From Triatoma infestans (lineage: Eukaryota > Arthropoda > Insecta > Hemiptera > Reduviidae), in contig JAAEAF010001553.1 of the NCBI GenBank assembly GCA_011037195.1, forward strand, positions 62,001 to 126,000: a stretch of 64,000 nucleotides of DNA, in the 5' to 3' direction. Each line of letters starts with the position of its first letter. Positions within the stretch are counted from its first letter, which is position 1. The translations under genes were made by a program, and so were the position numbers. The notes under the pieces are model-generated. The model had not been told where the DNA came from and ran no database searches. It saw nothing but the letters and a program-made list of their open reading frames with translations. Of this stretch, positions 1-10,951 are shown piece after piece.

Positions 1-2290
1 ATATTTAGTAACAACCATGTTCCATGAATGGATTACGATTGGGAACCTTCAATCGGTAGAGAAGGAATGTTGAAAATGCGGATCATTGTTGTTCTGATTA
101 CACTTTAAGGCATCATGTTCACCGATTTACTTTTTTTTGTTCACATTGAGTACACTTTTATTATATGTTATGTGAATTTATCATTAGGCGCTTTCTCTTT
201 ATATTCAGAAAGCATGTGGCAACACATGCGTCATACCAAAGTGCTGAAAACTTTTACATCCACAGTTATTCCATTTAGTAGCTATTGCCGTTGGATCATG
301 CTATGGTATCCGTTTAGTTATAATAAACAAGTAATTAATGTTCATTGTTTTAGGCGGGCTTAGGACCGACTACTTTTTTAGGTGATTAGCAATTACATAT
401 TTTATTATATATTTCTCATTTTAATACTTTTTATAGAATCTAAGGGGAGTGATTATCGCATCAGACTACACAAAATGAAACATACATTCCATGTGTAAAT
501 TTAAATATTTATTGTTTTGGAACTAAACATGACAGATTTAATCTAAACTCTTCGGGTTTAGACACTTCGAAATTGGTGTTGCGTCATATTGCCAGAGTGG
601 GCTTTTTAGGATAATGGTTAACTAACTTGATTACTAGACCAACACCATGTTAGCATCCCCGGTAAGGAAGTGAGCGGATGTTAGGAAAGTAAGATCTTCT
701 GCAATCAAAATTCCATCAAAGTGGGATGTCGCATGATATCACCTCTTGACTTCCTTCCCCACTTATCACTCATCTGTATGCTATTCTTCTTCTAACCTCG
801 GGAAGTCACTACAAATCGTAATATTATCTCTCACCTCCATTCTCTAGCCTAACTTTATAAACGTTATGCACAACTTGCTTGTTTCTACTCCTCCAAAAAG
901 GCTGTGCAAAAAAATATCTTCCTTTTCTTTTAATAGTTTTCATTTTCTGAGCACCCTCTCTTTTGGTGTAAGATTTCTGAGAGCCCTCTGAGAACTCTGA
1001 CTGCTCTTAAAACTAGTTCTCTCCCTGGGCCTCTAAGTTAAAAACTCGTTTCGAGTAGTGTAATACCTGCAGAATTGCTCTGCGCAAAGAACGTACCAGA
1101 TGGAGCAGGTTCTCTATTTTCGTCCTTCGGATTTTCCCTTCTATTTGGAGTCTTTTCATTTCATTGAAATTATGGACACAACACTAACAAATGCCTCTTA
1201 GTTACAAATGAAATACTTTACATAAGTTCTATACCTTCGGAAAGAATGACCAGATTTTAAACATAGAAAACAAAGATTACTTCTGCTAATCCTTTCTCTG
1301 TGACACAGTAAGTTCATTTGCCTTAAAACAATCATATGCTCTATTTTTTTTTTCTATTCAGGCTTTGCGTATATGTAACTAGCAAAATCCGGCTGTGGCT
1401 CAGTCTGATTTTAATTATTAGGGAAGTAAATAGAAGTATGATAGTTAACATAGATTCAGCAAGAAAACACATCATTCAGTTTAATACCCTACTTTGCCTT
1501 GATGTGAACTGAAAGGAAAGAAAGAAAAAATGTTTTTAACTGAAAGTCTTTTTTTGTTGTAAAGCTAGAGAAATGTAGTTGGTGAGATGTATGAAGTATG
1601 TTTGTAGTAGTAGCATGTTGCACGAGCAGTTTTATAAAGGGCTTGTGTGTATGTTTGAGAAAGAGAGAGAAGTATTAAGAAATAATCAAGAGATAACTGC
1701 TGTTTTTGAAATAATTATATTATTCTCTAAGTGAATACAAGTACTTTACAATATCATAGTAATATGCTTATTAATATACTGAAACTAGATAGAATGAATT
1801 CTTATGTTTTAACTTATAACTGGCACCGAAGCTAAGAGAGCGATTTTTGACACAGGTGTTTCGGGTTGGACATCTAATACAGACTGCCCTGTTCTAAGGC
1901 AGAATATGGACTGTTTAAAGAATGCTCTAGCGGGGGATTTTTCTCCTACAAAACAGTTGGCCAAGTTATATTGACCCTAACGGATTCTCGTCCCTTTCGT
2001 CTCTTCAGTAGCACTGACTTTAAATTATAGTACCTGACTCTTTCCCCTGCACTAAAATACACTATTTGAACTAGCTAAAATTCACTATTTTATGTTTCAA
2101 AAATTATTTCATTTCAAATACTGTCATATTCACTAAACTATTTTTCAACTATAAAATATTCTAAACTATTTTTCAAAACTATAATTTTTGCATTTCTTTC
2201 TGCCACTTCACCAGTGAATGGACTACATTTTTTGTATGTCCGTTTTCTGGAGCATGCGACATTAGGGAGGAGCCCATGAGAGAAGCATTC
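1..2290. other. Unassigned AT-rich sequence
   Basis: I see no convincing coding region, RNA gene or element end here on either strand. The few open frames are short and look like chance. Local features are pyrimidine-rich stretches around 730-900 and a small imperfect duplication of an ACTATTTT-type motif around 2060-2170. It may be diverged intergenic DNA or the eroded rest of the Helitron whose helicase fragment follows. Confidence 0.4.
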
Positions 2291-2299
2291 GTTTTTTAA

Positions 2300-3024
2300 A
2301 ATTCAAACTGCACATTGTCTTAGCGAACACAAGGCGTCTATCACGGAGTCAAAGGATTTGTATGTCACTGTTTCACCTGCGATTCTGTTTAGAATGATGT
2401 TGTTCATATCGAGTACGTCGACATTTTTAGCCGCTAGAATGGCTCTTCCGCTTAACCGTGCATGATTTTGATAATTTGTTTCGATGCTTTGGAATACCTT
2501 GTCTACTAATTCTTCTTTTGAATGTACAATGTTGCAGAAATTAGATGGGAAGGTGATTTTTCCTTTTGCTGGATTTGTTGGTGCAGTGTCATTACAAACT
2601 TCTAGTAATTATCTTGAAAATGTGGCAGCTGTTCGATCGTTTTGAAGTTGAACTCTCATATTCGTTGTTAAATGCATTTTTTTTCCTGTGCTCCAAAGAG
2701 TTGACTTTCAAGCAGGCATGCAATTCATCAGATGGTGTTATGCGAGGTATCACTGGAAGCATTTGCCTGAAGTCACCGGATAGTAACGCCAATACTCCAC
2801 TAAATGATTATTTCGCAAGTCTTTCAATGTATGGTCTAATGCTTCCAATGACTTAATGTGAGCATTGCACACCCATCCCATACGATTTTGCACGCCGAAG
2901 AACCTTTCCCATTCCTGATGTTTTAGAAATGTTACATATTGGGTTTTCTGTGAAATGTATGTTTAGAGACAGTTTAAGAGCTGAATGCGCTGTTCTTCCT
3001 CCTTCCATCACCGTAGCAGCAATA
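2300..3024 (-). pseudogene. Helitron-type PIF1-like DNA helicase remnant
   Basis: Translation of the minus strand gives, in order but in different frames, stretches typical of the PIF1-like helicase of Helitrons. These are EGGRTAHSALKL near the upstream edge, ISKTSGMGKVL, the diagnostic LLSGDFRQMLPVIPR, a TPSDELHACLK segment, TFPSNFC, and RAILAAKNVDVLDMNNIILN followed by GETVTYKSFDSV. PIF1-family proteins are ATP-dependent DNA helicases, and in Helitrons the domain is fused to a rolling-circle Rep. No Rep/HUH part and no Walker A is visible, because the upstream side is cut by the R2 3' end at 3025. Several frameshifts make it non-functional. Helitron origin is preferred over a host PIF1 because of the ERA-type wording of the motifs and the transposon-rich setting. 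Confidence 0.8.
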
Positions 3025-3227
3025 TTTTTTTTTTTAATTATTTGCGACAGGGTTACCACTTGGCGCAGCCTGTCTACGCCAAGTGCCAACGCGAATTTTG
3101 AATCCTGGCGAGATCTTTCCTCTTCTTCCCCGGTGACATCTTGTTTCTTCATATTTCTTCCTTGTCTGCAGATGTATCCGTTGGTGTTGAGTATTCTCCC
3201 AGGAGCTGCCAAGAGGGATGGTCGCTC

Positions 3228-6200
3228 TCACCCTAGTGCTGATAATCCACCGGCCTCACGCCAGAAGTCCCCCGCAGTCGACGTCATCTGGTTGAACCTT
3301 GTCCAGTTCGTGTGGGAGCACTGTAGCACACGCGTCACTATCCCACTTAGAGTCCCCGGGGGGATCCCAAATAAGATAAGTTCCGCGTGTGACCGCGGAG
3401 ACCAAACCCCACGCCAGGAAAGTGTAGCGGAAGTAAATTCCACCTTCCTGGTGGAGAGTCCGAACCTGGTTGCGATAGCCTCAACCAGATCCGAGTTGTC
3501 CGCGTAATACTTCTTTTTACTTTGATGTGCTAGGTCCAAGGACCTCGCACCGCTGACAACCTGGGTGACCAACACCAACGCGCCATCCCTGCCTTTTGCA
3601 ATGATATCGGGTTTGCGGAGGCCGACAGACGTCTGCACACTTGGCTCTAGCTCCACCTGCCACCCTTTCGAGCGCAGGCTAGCGGCCAACATGTTGCATA
3701 CAGCGTTGTGTCGTAGTATTCGACCCCCATGGGTTCAAAAACGACGCTGTATGACGTGTGCAGCAGTCTATTCCTCCGCACATCCCGCTCTGCAATGCAC
3801 AGGCATCGAAACTCTACGTATACCTCTGGAAGTTCTGATCCTAGTTGGAAGACAGTTAATATGGACGTGTACGTGCTGTACACAGTCCCTTCCCGGCACC
3901 CCGACACTTCCATTGGCAATCCAACGAGTCGAACTTTGGGTTCTAGAAGATTTCCGCAGTTCGAACCCATCAACTGAAGCGTGGAGCAAGGACGACCAGT
4001 ATCCCTTCCGATTGGCCCGAGGACCATCGGCCGGGATCCCGAAACGTTCCAACGCTCCTTTCGCCCAGCCCAGCTTGCGCTGCACACGGCGCGTACGCCA
4101 TGCCGCCCTCGCCGGGGGGCACTCGCTGGATTCCAACTTGCCAATCCTGCGGAAAGTGAGCTCAGGTATCAACGTCCTGAAGGACGGGATCCCAAGTCCA
4201 CCGTCTTTAGGTAAAGCGTGGAAGTAGCCAAGGGCTACATCATTGGGAAGGCGAAGCCACGTGCGGACGTATCGCCGAACTTGCTTATCCAACTGCAACA
4301 GCCTACCAGTGGTGGCGTTGCCGAGCACAAGACCATGGACAAATCTGGGAATGAAAAATGTCCGCAGGATAACCAGACGTTGCTGAGGCTTCAGAGGCGC
4401 TCGAGAAAGATTCTCTAACGCCGCCGAAACATCAACTTCTATAGTCTTGGCTCCACGCGGATCAAAATCCACTCCAAGATATCTCCACTCGGAAACCGCG
4501 GACGATTGTCCGAGTGGTTTTCCCCCCAATCGAAATTGGGGTTCAGCCACAATCTTGTACTTCTTTCCGTGTCCATCAGGGATACAGGAGAGAGCATAAC
4601 ACTTGTTTGGGTTTAGGAAAAGGCCCATTCCAGACGCTGCCTCCTCTATTTTACTGAGGGCTAAGCTCATCCCCAACCTGGAAGAAGCAACAACGACTAA
4701 GTCGTCTGCAAATCCCAAGCAGGAGACGCGCTCGCCCTCCAAGAGGAAACCCACCTCCTCGGGGATAGAAGAGAGGATCTCATCCATCGCCATATTAAAA
4801 ATCAATGGCGACAGAGGATCACCCTGCCTCACTCCCCTTCGAAGGATGACGTCCTTACTGGACCTGCCCTTCACCTCAAACCGCGTACTGGCTTTGTCAT
4901 AACCACTTAGTACATAACCAATAAAAGATTCAGGGAATCCTCGGGCGCGCAAGATGCGCTCGATCGCCCCATGGTCAAGACTGTCAAACGCCTTCATAAT
5001 ATCGAGCGAGACCAAATGCACCTCTCGCATCGAGGACCGTGCCGTCGCCAACAGAGATTCGAGAATAACAAGATTCTCAGCTACTCCATCAGCGGAGACA
5101 AAAGCCCTCTGACGTACGTCAAAAAGACGTAGGGCACTTAGCCTAGCTGCTAGGATCTTATGAAGGTGTCGCAAACTACCGACACGACCGAAATCGGCCG
5201 ATAGCCGCCCGGAGAACCGGGTAAGTCCGACTTAGGGATAAAGACCGTGCGTGACACCCTTAACGCTTCCGGTAACTTCCCTTGCACTAATATCGTGTTA
5301 TATAACAGGGCCTTGATTGATGGTGGGACCGCATTCCACGACCGGACCGAGATGTTATCTGGCCCGGCTGCGGAGCGCACCGCGATCCGGTGGGCATGCA
5401 CCTCCTTGCTGATGGGGCCTAGCAGGTCGCCAACGGCAATCGGAGGGCCAACCTTCCGAAGAGGGTGACTCTCCTCAATACCTATTGGCGTCTGCAGCAA
5501 GGGAGCCCAGAACCTTTCGATTTCCTCCAGGCCATGGGCACCCCGCCTCGGACCACCATCCAGCACTTCGTGTGCAGCCCTGGACCGGTTGCGCTTCCAC
5601 AGGGTCTGCGTGCGCGCATACGCTTTTCTCCTCTTTAGTGTTTTACTAGTGCGCTTCGGCCTACGACCGCGTCGCCCACCAAATGTACCACGCCCCGATG
5701 GCTGTGCTAGTGCGGCATCAGGAAAGCAGAGCCTAAGCCAGCAAACCAATTCATCACTGACGTCGTGTCCGTCCAGGGCTTTCGCAGCAGAACAGCGAAG
5801 CTGCTCAGCGTTGAAACCCTCTCCGGGCACGACTGTTTCCCAGAGGAGAGACCTTACTGCATTAGGCAGCTCGGACTCTCCCTCAATAAAATCGGACGCC
5901 GGGGAAGGCTGCAAAGACCCGGCGCCCATACCAGCACTGCCGATTGAGACAGACGAATGATCGCTGTCACTCTCGACACCATCTGAGGACGTAGCACTCG
6001 GCGGGGTCGACGGTCGAGACCTCAGCGCGCGCAGCGCATCCTCCACCATCGCCCTGTAGTCGGCACGACGTCGAACGCCCTTAACCGACTCTAAGCTACG
6101 GTTACTAAAAAGAGGCAAGAGCGCCTGATTTAGGAAACGAGTTCCAGCCATCGTGCACTCCGCCTCCCTTTTTGCCATTATCAACAGCTCCTCCCGACTC

Positions 6201-6328
6201 CACCTGACTTTCACAGTAGGCAAGTCGATGCTGTTCGCATATTCAGCAGGGTGTGACCGCTGACGATGCACACCCAGACCTCTCCTCGTGGAGAAGGTCC
6301 TCCCACAGCAGGTCGACTGATCGGTGGA
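3228..6328 (-). pseudogene. R2 polyprotein: zinc finger, reverse transcriptase, endonuclease
   Basis: Order from the N-terminus: a degenerate C2H2 finger (FSTRRGLGVHRQRSH, first cysteine pair compressed), a basic linker, then reverse transcriptase with motif A SLDIMKAFDSLDH, motif B RRGVRQGDPLSPLIFN and the catalytic FADDLVV. A thumb follows, then a CCHC-like finger (CRAGC...HVIQ), then the R2-type endonuclease with KPDIIAKGRDG and VVSGARSLDLAHQ. R2 protein nicks 28S DNA and primes reverse transcription there. Damage seen: a frameshift near 5165-5175, two in-frame stop codons near 3768 and 3735 between finger and endonuclease, Arg where the last finger Cys is expected, and a non-acidic residue at the second catalytic position of the endonuclease (VLVTQVV). 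The upstream in-frame stop near 6330 limits the N-terminus. Clearly inactive. Confidence 0.92.
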
Positions 6329-6805
6329 TCAGGCCGATTGCATTCAGGTGTAAATTCATTGCTTGATGTGCCCGCTGATAGTAGGGTGAACGGGGTGGCA
6401 ACCCATTCACCCTATAAAGCCTCCGCCCTTGATTACTCCCCTCCTCTGAATGAGCGGGTCGGAAGGCACATGGTGGGGGTGCCACCTTATAGGGGTCCAC
6501 ACCTGCCGTGTGGAGAGCTCGCCAAGTAGCACTCGCCTGGCCCAGGCCGAGACCTGTGACCAGTTACCTACCAGCGGGGGCCCCTTGGAGGCGTGCATAC
6601 TTGACTTGACCAGTAGAGGCTAGTGGGATGGACTTGTAAGCACATATCTGGCCCGTTTCAACTAGTTCTCTTAGACAAGCAGCTCAAAGGGAAGCCGAGC
6701 AAAGAGGGTGATCCCCGGAAGTGGGGCCGGGCCCTACTAGGGTTCCCTAGATCAGGCCCGAGACGCCCCGAGGGCCCTCGATACATCTGCGCTTCCCATC
6801 TTTTA

Positions 6806-6864
6806 GGCAGCAGGCATCCCAGGCTAGGAACAAGCTCAACTCAAAACAACTAGCCCCTGCTACC
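6806..6864 (-). other. R2 5'-end double-stem hairpin, ribozyme-region candidate
   Basis: On the minus strand the R2 5' leader folds with an outer 9-bp stem (GGTAGCAGG with CCTGCTGCC, one G-U pair) enclosing a 6-bp stem GGCTAG/CTAGCC. The same fold is kept in the second R2 5' end at 62988-63044. R2 elements of several animals carry an HDV-like self-cleaving ribozyme at this position. I see the conserved helices but have not assigned the full HDV pseudoknot, so ribozyme activity is an inference. Confidence 0.45.
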
Positions 6865-6908
6865 TCTTCGCGCCCAGTTCCGCGGAATCAACATTGAGAA
6901 TGTTGTGC

Positions 6909-6923
6909 TAAGAGAGTCATAGT
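6909..6923 (-). other. 28S rRNA-derived leader at R2 5' junction
   Basis: Read on the minus strand this is ACTATGACTCTCTTA, the 28S rRNA sequence immediately upstream of the canonical R2 insertion site, placed directly before the R2 5' end. Upstream of it the sequence is not 28S. Some R2 RNAs self-cleave a few to a few tens of bases inside 28S and so carry a short 28S leader; a copy inserted elsewhere would keep such a leader, as here. Confidence 0.75.
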
Positions 6924-6928
6924 ACATA

Positions 6929-7093
6929 GGGAATTTCCCGTTCCCTTAGGAACTTCGTAATAAAAGTATTTAAACAGTCTTATATAGAAATGCAACGTTG
7001 TGTCAAAATTTCTCAAGTCAGTCCATCGACTAATTTTCGAGTTTTGCGGACACAAACATACGGATGCTGAATTCTTATATATATATATATTAT
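6929..7093 (+). repeat. RTE-type 3' tail, copy 1
   Basis: A segment of about 165 bp starting GGAATTTCCCGTTCCC, passing GGAACTTCGTAATAAAA and AAATTTCTCAAGTCAGTCC, and ending CATACGGATGCTGAATTC followed by a TA-rich tail. It is nearly identical to 8371-8541. The wording resembles 3' ends of RTE-clade LINEs or SINEs derived from them. It abuts the 28S leader of the R2 copy, so one inserted at or beside the other. Confidence 0.7.
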
Positions 7094-7845
7094 AGTTTTT
7101 ATTTTTTCATTCAGTTTTTAGTGAGTTGAATGACTGTACCAATTTTTCAGCCTTTTGGAAATTTTTTATTTTTATTTATTTTTTGCAGCATCTTCCATAT
7201 CTCAACGTTTCGATGCTTAATGTGCCAATATATATCTGTTACATGAAAATATACATTATATCAAGAAAACATTACAATAATTAAAATAAAATAAGGAAAA
7301 TTAATTTGTTAAATTAGGTTGCATTGCCGTAATTAATTACGGTTTAATAAGATAAAGTAAGTTTTAATGTCCAAACCATTTTTAAAACTACCAACCTAAT
7401 ATAAAATTTGCAGCCATATTGCTTTGTTTTAAACAATTTATATATATATCGTTATACGTTTTGAGAAAAACACAAAAAACTTTCTGAGCCAAATAGTTTT
7501 TGTAATTGGTTAGTAAAAAAATTATGTTATATTTTAACATATCTAGTTAATTAAATCATGTGATCTTTACAGCATTTTATCATTTACATTTTCTAAAAGA
7601 AAAATTAAAAAGTTTAATGACTCAGATATTTTTCAACCTAACAGTTCCGGTCATCAACAATTGTGTCATTTGGGTAATGAAAACTATGAACTACATAGGT
7701 TAAAACATGGTTTTTGGACAATTATCAAGAAAGAAATATAAAAACCCTAGTAAACCAAGCAAAAACCTAGTAAACTTTGAAACTAACAATATTAAAAGAC
7801 GACTTGTTTCTGTTCATCAAAAGATTATTATTTATTCAATTTACC
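7094..7845. other. AT-rich spacer without recognised genes
   Basis: Very AT-rich sequence with TA and T/A homopolymer stretches. Short open frames such as the one near 7707-7898 show no recognisable domain. Nothing further could be supported. Confidence 0.4.
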
Positions 7846-7849
7846 CGTC

Positions 7850-9640
7850 CTCTTCAGCTGAAGTTTCATTTGTCGTGGGCCAATGGATAATGTCGTAGAA
7901 CTCTTTGTGTTCTTCAAGAATTTATGGCTTAACCTTAACAGTGTCATCTGTTTTATTTCTCTTGATAGAAATTTTTCCTAACGGGTAGGCCTTCTCTTCT
8001 GGCATGGTTACTTCATCGGCTTTTTTAACTAAAAAAATATCTAGGGTCAATAGTTCTCCTGTTCTTATGTATTCACTAGACTTTATTGTTCCTTGGTTTA
8101 AAGCAGAGTATTCATAATAGTGGTATTTTAAAATACTAAACTTGACCTTTTGGTCTTTTGGTAGATGTTTAGTTTCTAAGGACACAGTGGTCTTCTTATA
8201 AAAACTTTGGCCACCAAGAAGAATAACTAAGAATCTTGTCAGTCTCCACAGGGGTAACAGTTCCTCCACCGCAATCAGTTCGACCACTTCCCGAAGTGTG
8301 CAATTCGGTCACATTTTCATATCGGCCGCTTGATGACACTGAATATTTCTGCCAAACTAGCGAAATGCACGGAATTTCCCGTTCCCTTGGGAACTTCGTA
8401 ATAAAAAGTATTTAAACAGTCTTATATAGAAATGCAACGTTGTGTCGAAATTTCTCAAGTCAGTCCATCGACTAATTTTCGAGTTTTGCGGACACAAACA
8501 TACGGATGCTGAATTCTTACATATATATTTATATATATAGAGAAACAAGGGTTATAAGAATGGCCCCTTTGTGGAAAAAACTGTTTCACAGTTTGAAATC
8601 TACCGATGTCCGTTAACCATATACACATTCTCGACCACATGTGGTTTTTATTTTGTCCTGGACAGTTGTCTGAAAATAAATGGAGTTTTTTTATGGATTC
8701 TGGAACAAAGTTTTCGATGTAATGCATCAAAAAAGATGCTACATCATCAGGACCTTTATGAGCTTGGCCTTGATGATATACGTACATAATAATGGGCTGT
8801 TTTGGTGTTAAATACACAGAAAACATTTATCGTGAGTTGTCGTAGTTAAAACACTTCCTGAACGGGGATTTAGGGTAGGCTAAGATTTTGCATGTAATCG
8901 AAAATAAGTCCTTATGTTTTGATTGCTTTGTACTATCCTGAAGAGATAAAGAGAACCTCTTAGCTCCATGTGCATCATGAGTTCAGCAGTGGCAACTCGT
9001 TTAGCGGCGTCATTAATATGAGGATTATGAATCCTCACATTTTTTTCCTCACAGTAACAACTATCAATTTGAGGTTTCCTAAATTTGAGGTTGAAGTTTT
9101 CATTGAAATATTTCAAGTAAAACTATATTTGGTTCTTGTCTCTGGAAATGTTAATTTGCATAGCTCGTACATCTTAGTTACAGATAAGTCTGATGACAAA
9201 TAAGTCAACCCATGAGACCCATAGTGCGTTTTTTTGGTGAGAAATGAACTTATATGCTCGTGTATTTTAATCATTTCATCAGCACTTATTTTGTTAGCAC
9301 AAGGGTGTTTTCCTTACATATCCCTTACAAAAGATGACTTCCCTTTCAAAAGAAGTTTACGTATGCGTTTTACTCGTTTGTCAGTAATATCATATAGCCT
9401 GAAGAAAGCCTTGCGACAAACTTGTATCTTAGCGTCCTTGAGAAAAACATGGCATTTGAAAGATTTTTCTTTTAAATGTGCTGTACCATCAGTTTTCCTA
9501 ACTTCATTAGTCTCTGAAGTTTTCGTAACTTCAATCATTCTCTGTAGGTGAAGGTCTTGTTCATCTTGGAAGTTAAAGTTGTTATACAGTGAATCGTGGA
9601 TAATTGCTTTCTCGACTTTGTCAAATTTTTCAAATCATTG
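7850..9640 (-). pseudogene. DUF7869-type transposon-associated protein, copy 1
   Basis: Minus-strand pieces in family order: a Cys-containing N-terminal block (QVCRKAFFRLYDITDKRVKR), a KISADEMIKIHEHISSF segment, FNENFNLKFRKPQIDSC with DAAKRVATAELMMHM, then the hallmark LHLFSDNCPGQNKNHMWSRM and PQRGHSYNPC, and a C-terminal block ending near AYPLGKISIK. The family (DUF7869 in domain databases) is multi-copy in insects and has an SDNC-GQNKN core that looks like an RNase H-fold catalytic strand. The function is not established. The gene is split by an RTE-type tail at 8371-8541 and by frameshifts. Two further fragments of the family lie at 45955-47220 and 61225-62398. Confidence 0.75.
8371..8541 (+). 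repeat. RTE-type 3' tail, copy 2, inserted in DUF7869 pseudogene
   Basis: Nearly identical to 6929-7093 over about 165 bp, with a few substitutions and a slightly different TA-rich tail. It separates the core and C-terminal coding blocks of the surrounding pseudogene, so it is younger than that gene. Confidence 0.75.
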
Positions 9641-9703
9641 TTTTTGGAAATCTGCAAGCAAAAATACTTTGCATTAGTACTTCATTAAAAAAACATTTTA
9701 TAC

Positions 9704-10480
9704 TTAAAGAAATATTTTGGTAGGCCTACTAATTTCAGTCATACATGTATATCTGAATCCATAGACCCCAAACATCGCTTCGTCTGGACTTCTGTTAATA
9801 CCCCTGTGGAAAGACCTATTTTTCTTCAACTGAACGAATCGTAATCCGTCAACCCAATTGGTACTCTTATTATCAGCCATCCAAGAAACCAAAAAGCTTC
9901 GAACATATCAGCAAGTTCTTTTATGACAGCTGCTGTGAATTCTCGCCCATTATCACTTTGAAGGATAGAAGGCGCACCTATTAAACATAAAATATCTAAC
10001 AAATTATAAGCAACCTCCTCAGCTCTTTTGGATTTCAAAGGCTTCAAAAAAACAAATTTTGTAATGTGGTCCTGGAAATTTAAAATAAATTTGTAATCTC
10101 TGTCTGGTTCTGTCTGCATATCGACAAGATCCACCTGCTCATGTGGTTGCTCAATGTTGGTCTTACCACTAGGTCCTTTCCTTGATGTTTTTTTTTCAGC
10201 TGACTTTGCAATATTTTTTTTTAAGTTCTTTGTCCATGCACCGTGTCTTTTTATGTCCGATGTCTATATGCGCTTTGTGAATAATTCCATATAACTCACC
10301 GGTGTGGCAAAAATATTTAATTTCCTCATCTTTTGTGGATCGTTTTTTTATAAGTTTTTCTACATCACCGATCTTTAGAATGTCATACCTCTTAAGGCGT
10401 CGATCATCCAGCTATGTAAGTGGATCTTTGTACATAGCGAAGCTTTTATTTCGAATAGTAATTCATTGAATTTATCAAGA
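9704..10480 (-). pseudogene. Ginger/KRBA2-like integrase pseudogene
   Basis: The minus strand encodes an H2C2 integrase zinc-binding region (HKAHIDIGHKKTRCMDKELKK) followed by an integrase core beginning DLVDMQTEPDRDYKFILN, with YITKF-type beta strand, LKSKRAEEVAYNLLDI and LQSDNGREFTA. These carry the first two catalytic aspartates. The next recognisable block is WMADNKSTNWVDGL and HRGINRSPDEAMFG. The stretch that should hold the catalytic glutamate is missing between them, a deletion of some 20-30 codons. Such integrases occur in Ginger DNA transposons and in KRBA2-like animal genes that derive from them. Frameshifts are also present. Confidence 0.75.
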
Positions 10481-10489
10481 ATAAGCAAG

Positions 10490-10950
10490 ATATATTATTC
10501 GATTCACCTTTCTGCATATAAGCATTTAACTCCAATTGAAACTCGGCTTCATTAACCACAGACATCGTAAAAGAGAGGATACGTGTCCACTGACCCAGCA
10601 CAACGTTCAGACTGAGTATGACTAATTCTCACAGTGCATGCGTTAAATTGTACCGTCTGTCCAAAAACTAGCTGAAATGAACTTTAGTCGTTTACTAATT
10701 GCACAATCCTAGGTTTGGCTGTTTATAGATAGCCATAGTTCGAAATTGAACTCAGATTCGGGCTTTGGTCGTTTTAAAACCGCCAATCCTAGGTGTGAGC
10801 AAAAAATTCGACCAAGGCCGTTTTCGGGCTTTGTAGCTTATATATATAGTAGGGTAATATTGTATGTTTTGGCGCACTCCCTCGACTCGTCCCTTGCATC
10901 CAAAACGGTGGGCTGGCGGGTGTGTTTCCTCCCTTCCTCACCTCTTGGCA
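10490..10950. other. Unassigned spacer with short repeated motif
   Basis: No coding recognised. The motif CAATCCTAGG occurs twice (about 10703 and 10785), each beside a GGCTTTGG or GGTTTGGC-like run, which may be an eroded element end. A GC-richer patch at 10870-10940 leads straight into the capsid-like reading frame at 10952. Confidence 0.3.
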
Positions 10951-10951
10951 A

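Larger units (their letters stand above)
3025..6908 (-). mobile_element. R2 non-LTR retrotransposon, near full length, outside rDNA
   Basis: The element reads on the minus strand. Its 5' end near 6908 follows a short 28S rRNA-derived leader. A GC-rich 5' leader runs to about 6330, and a single decayed ORF spans about 6328 to 3228. A roughly 200-nt 3' UTR ends in a run of 11 A (minus strand, 3025-3035) directly joined to helicase sequence. R2 elements normally insert at one site in 28S genes. Here neither side is 28S beyond the 15-nt leader, so this copy landed elsewhere. The GC content and CpG-rich composition of 3.2-6.9 kb differ sharply from the AT-rich surroundings, as expected for an rDNA element. 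About 3.9 kb long, close to the usual R2 size. Confidence 0.9.

Noticed and set aside
115..363. 82-residue open frame near the window start
   Set aside because: Low-complexity, Phe/Tyr-rich translation with no recognisable domain and no supporting signals; likely chance in AT-rich DNA.
4603..5960. Plus-strand open frames over the R2 region
   Set aside because: They are antisense shadows of the GC-rich R2 coding sequence, whose minus-strand motifs are unmistakable.
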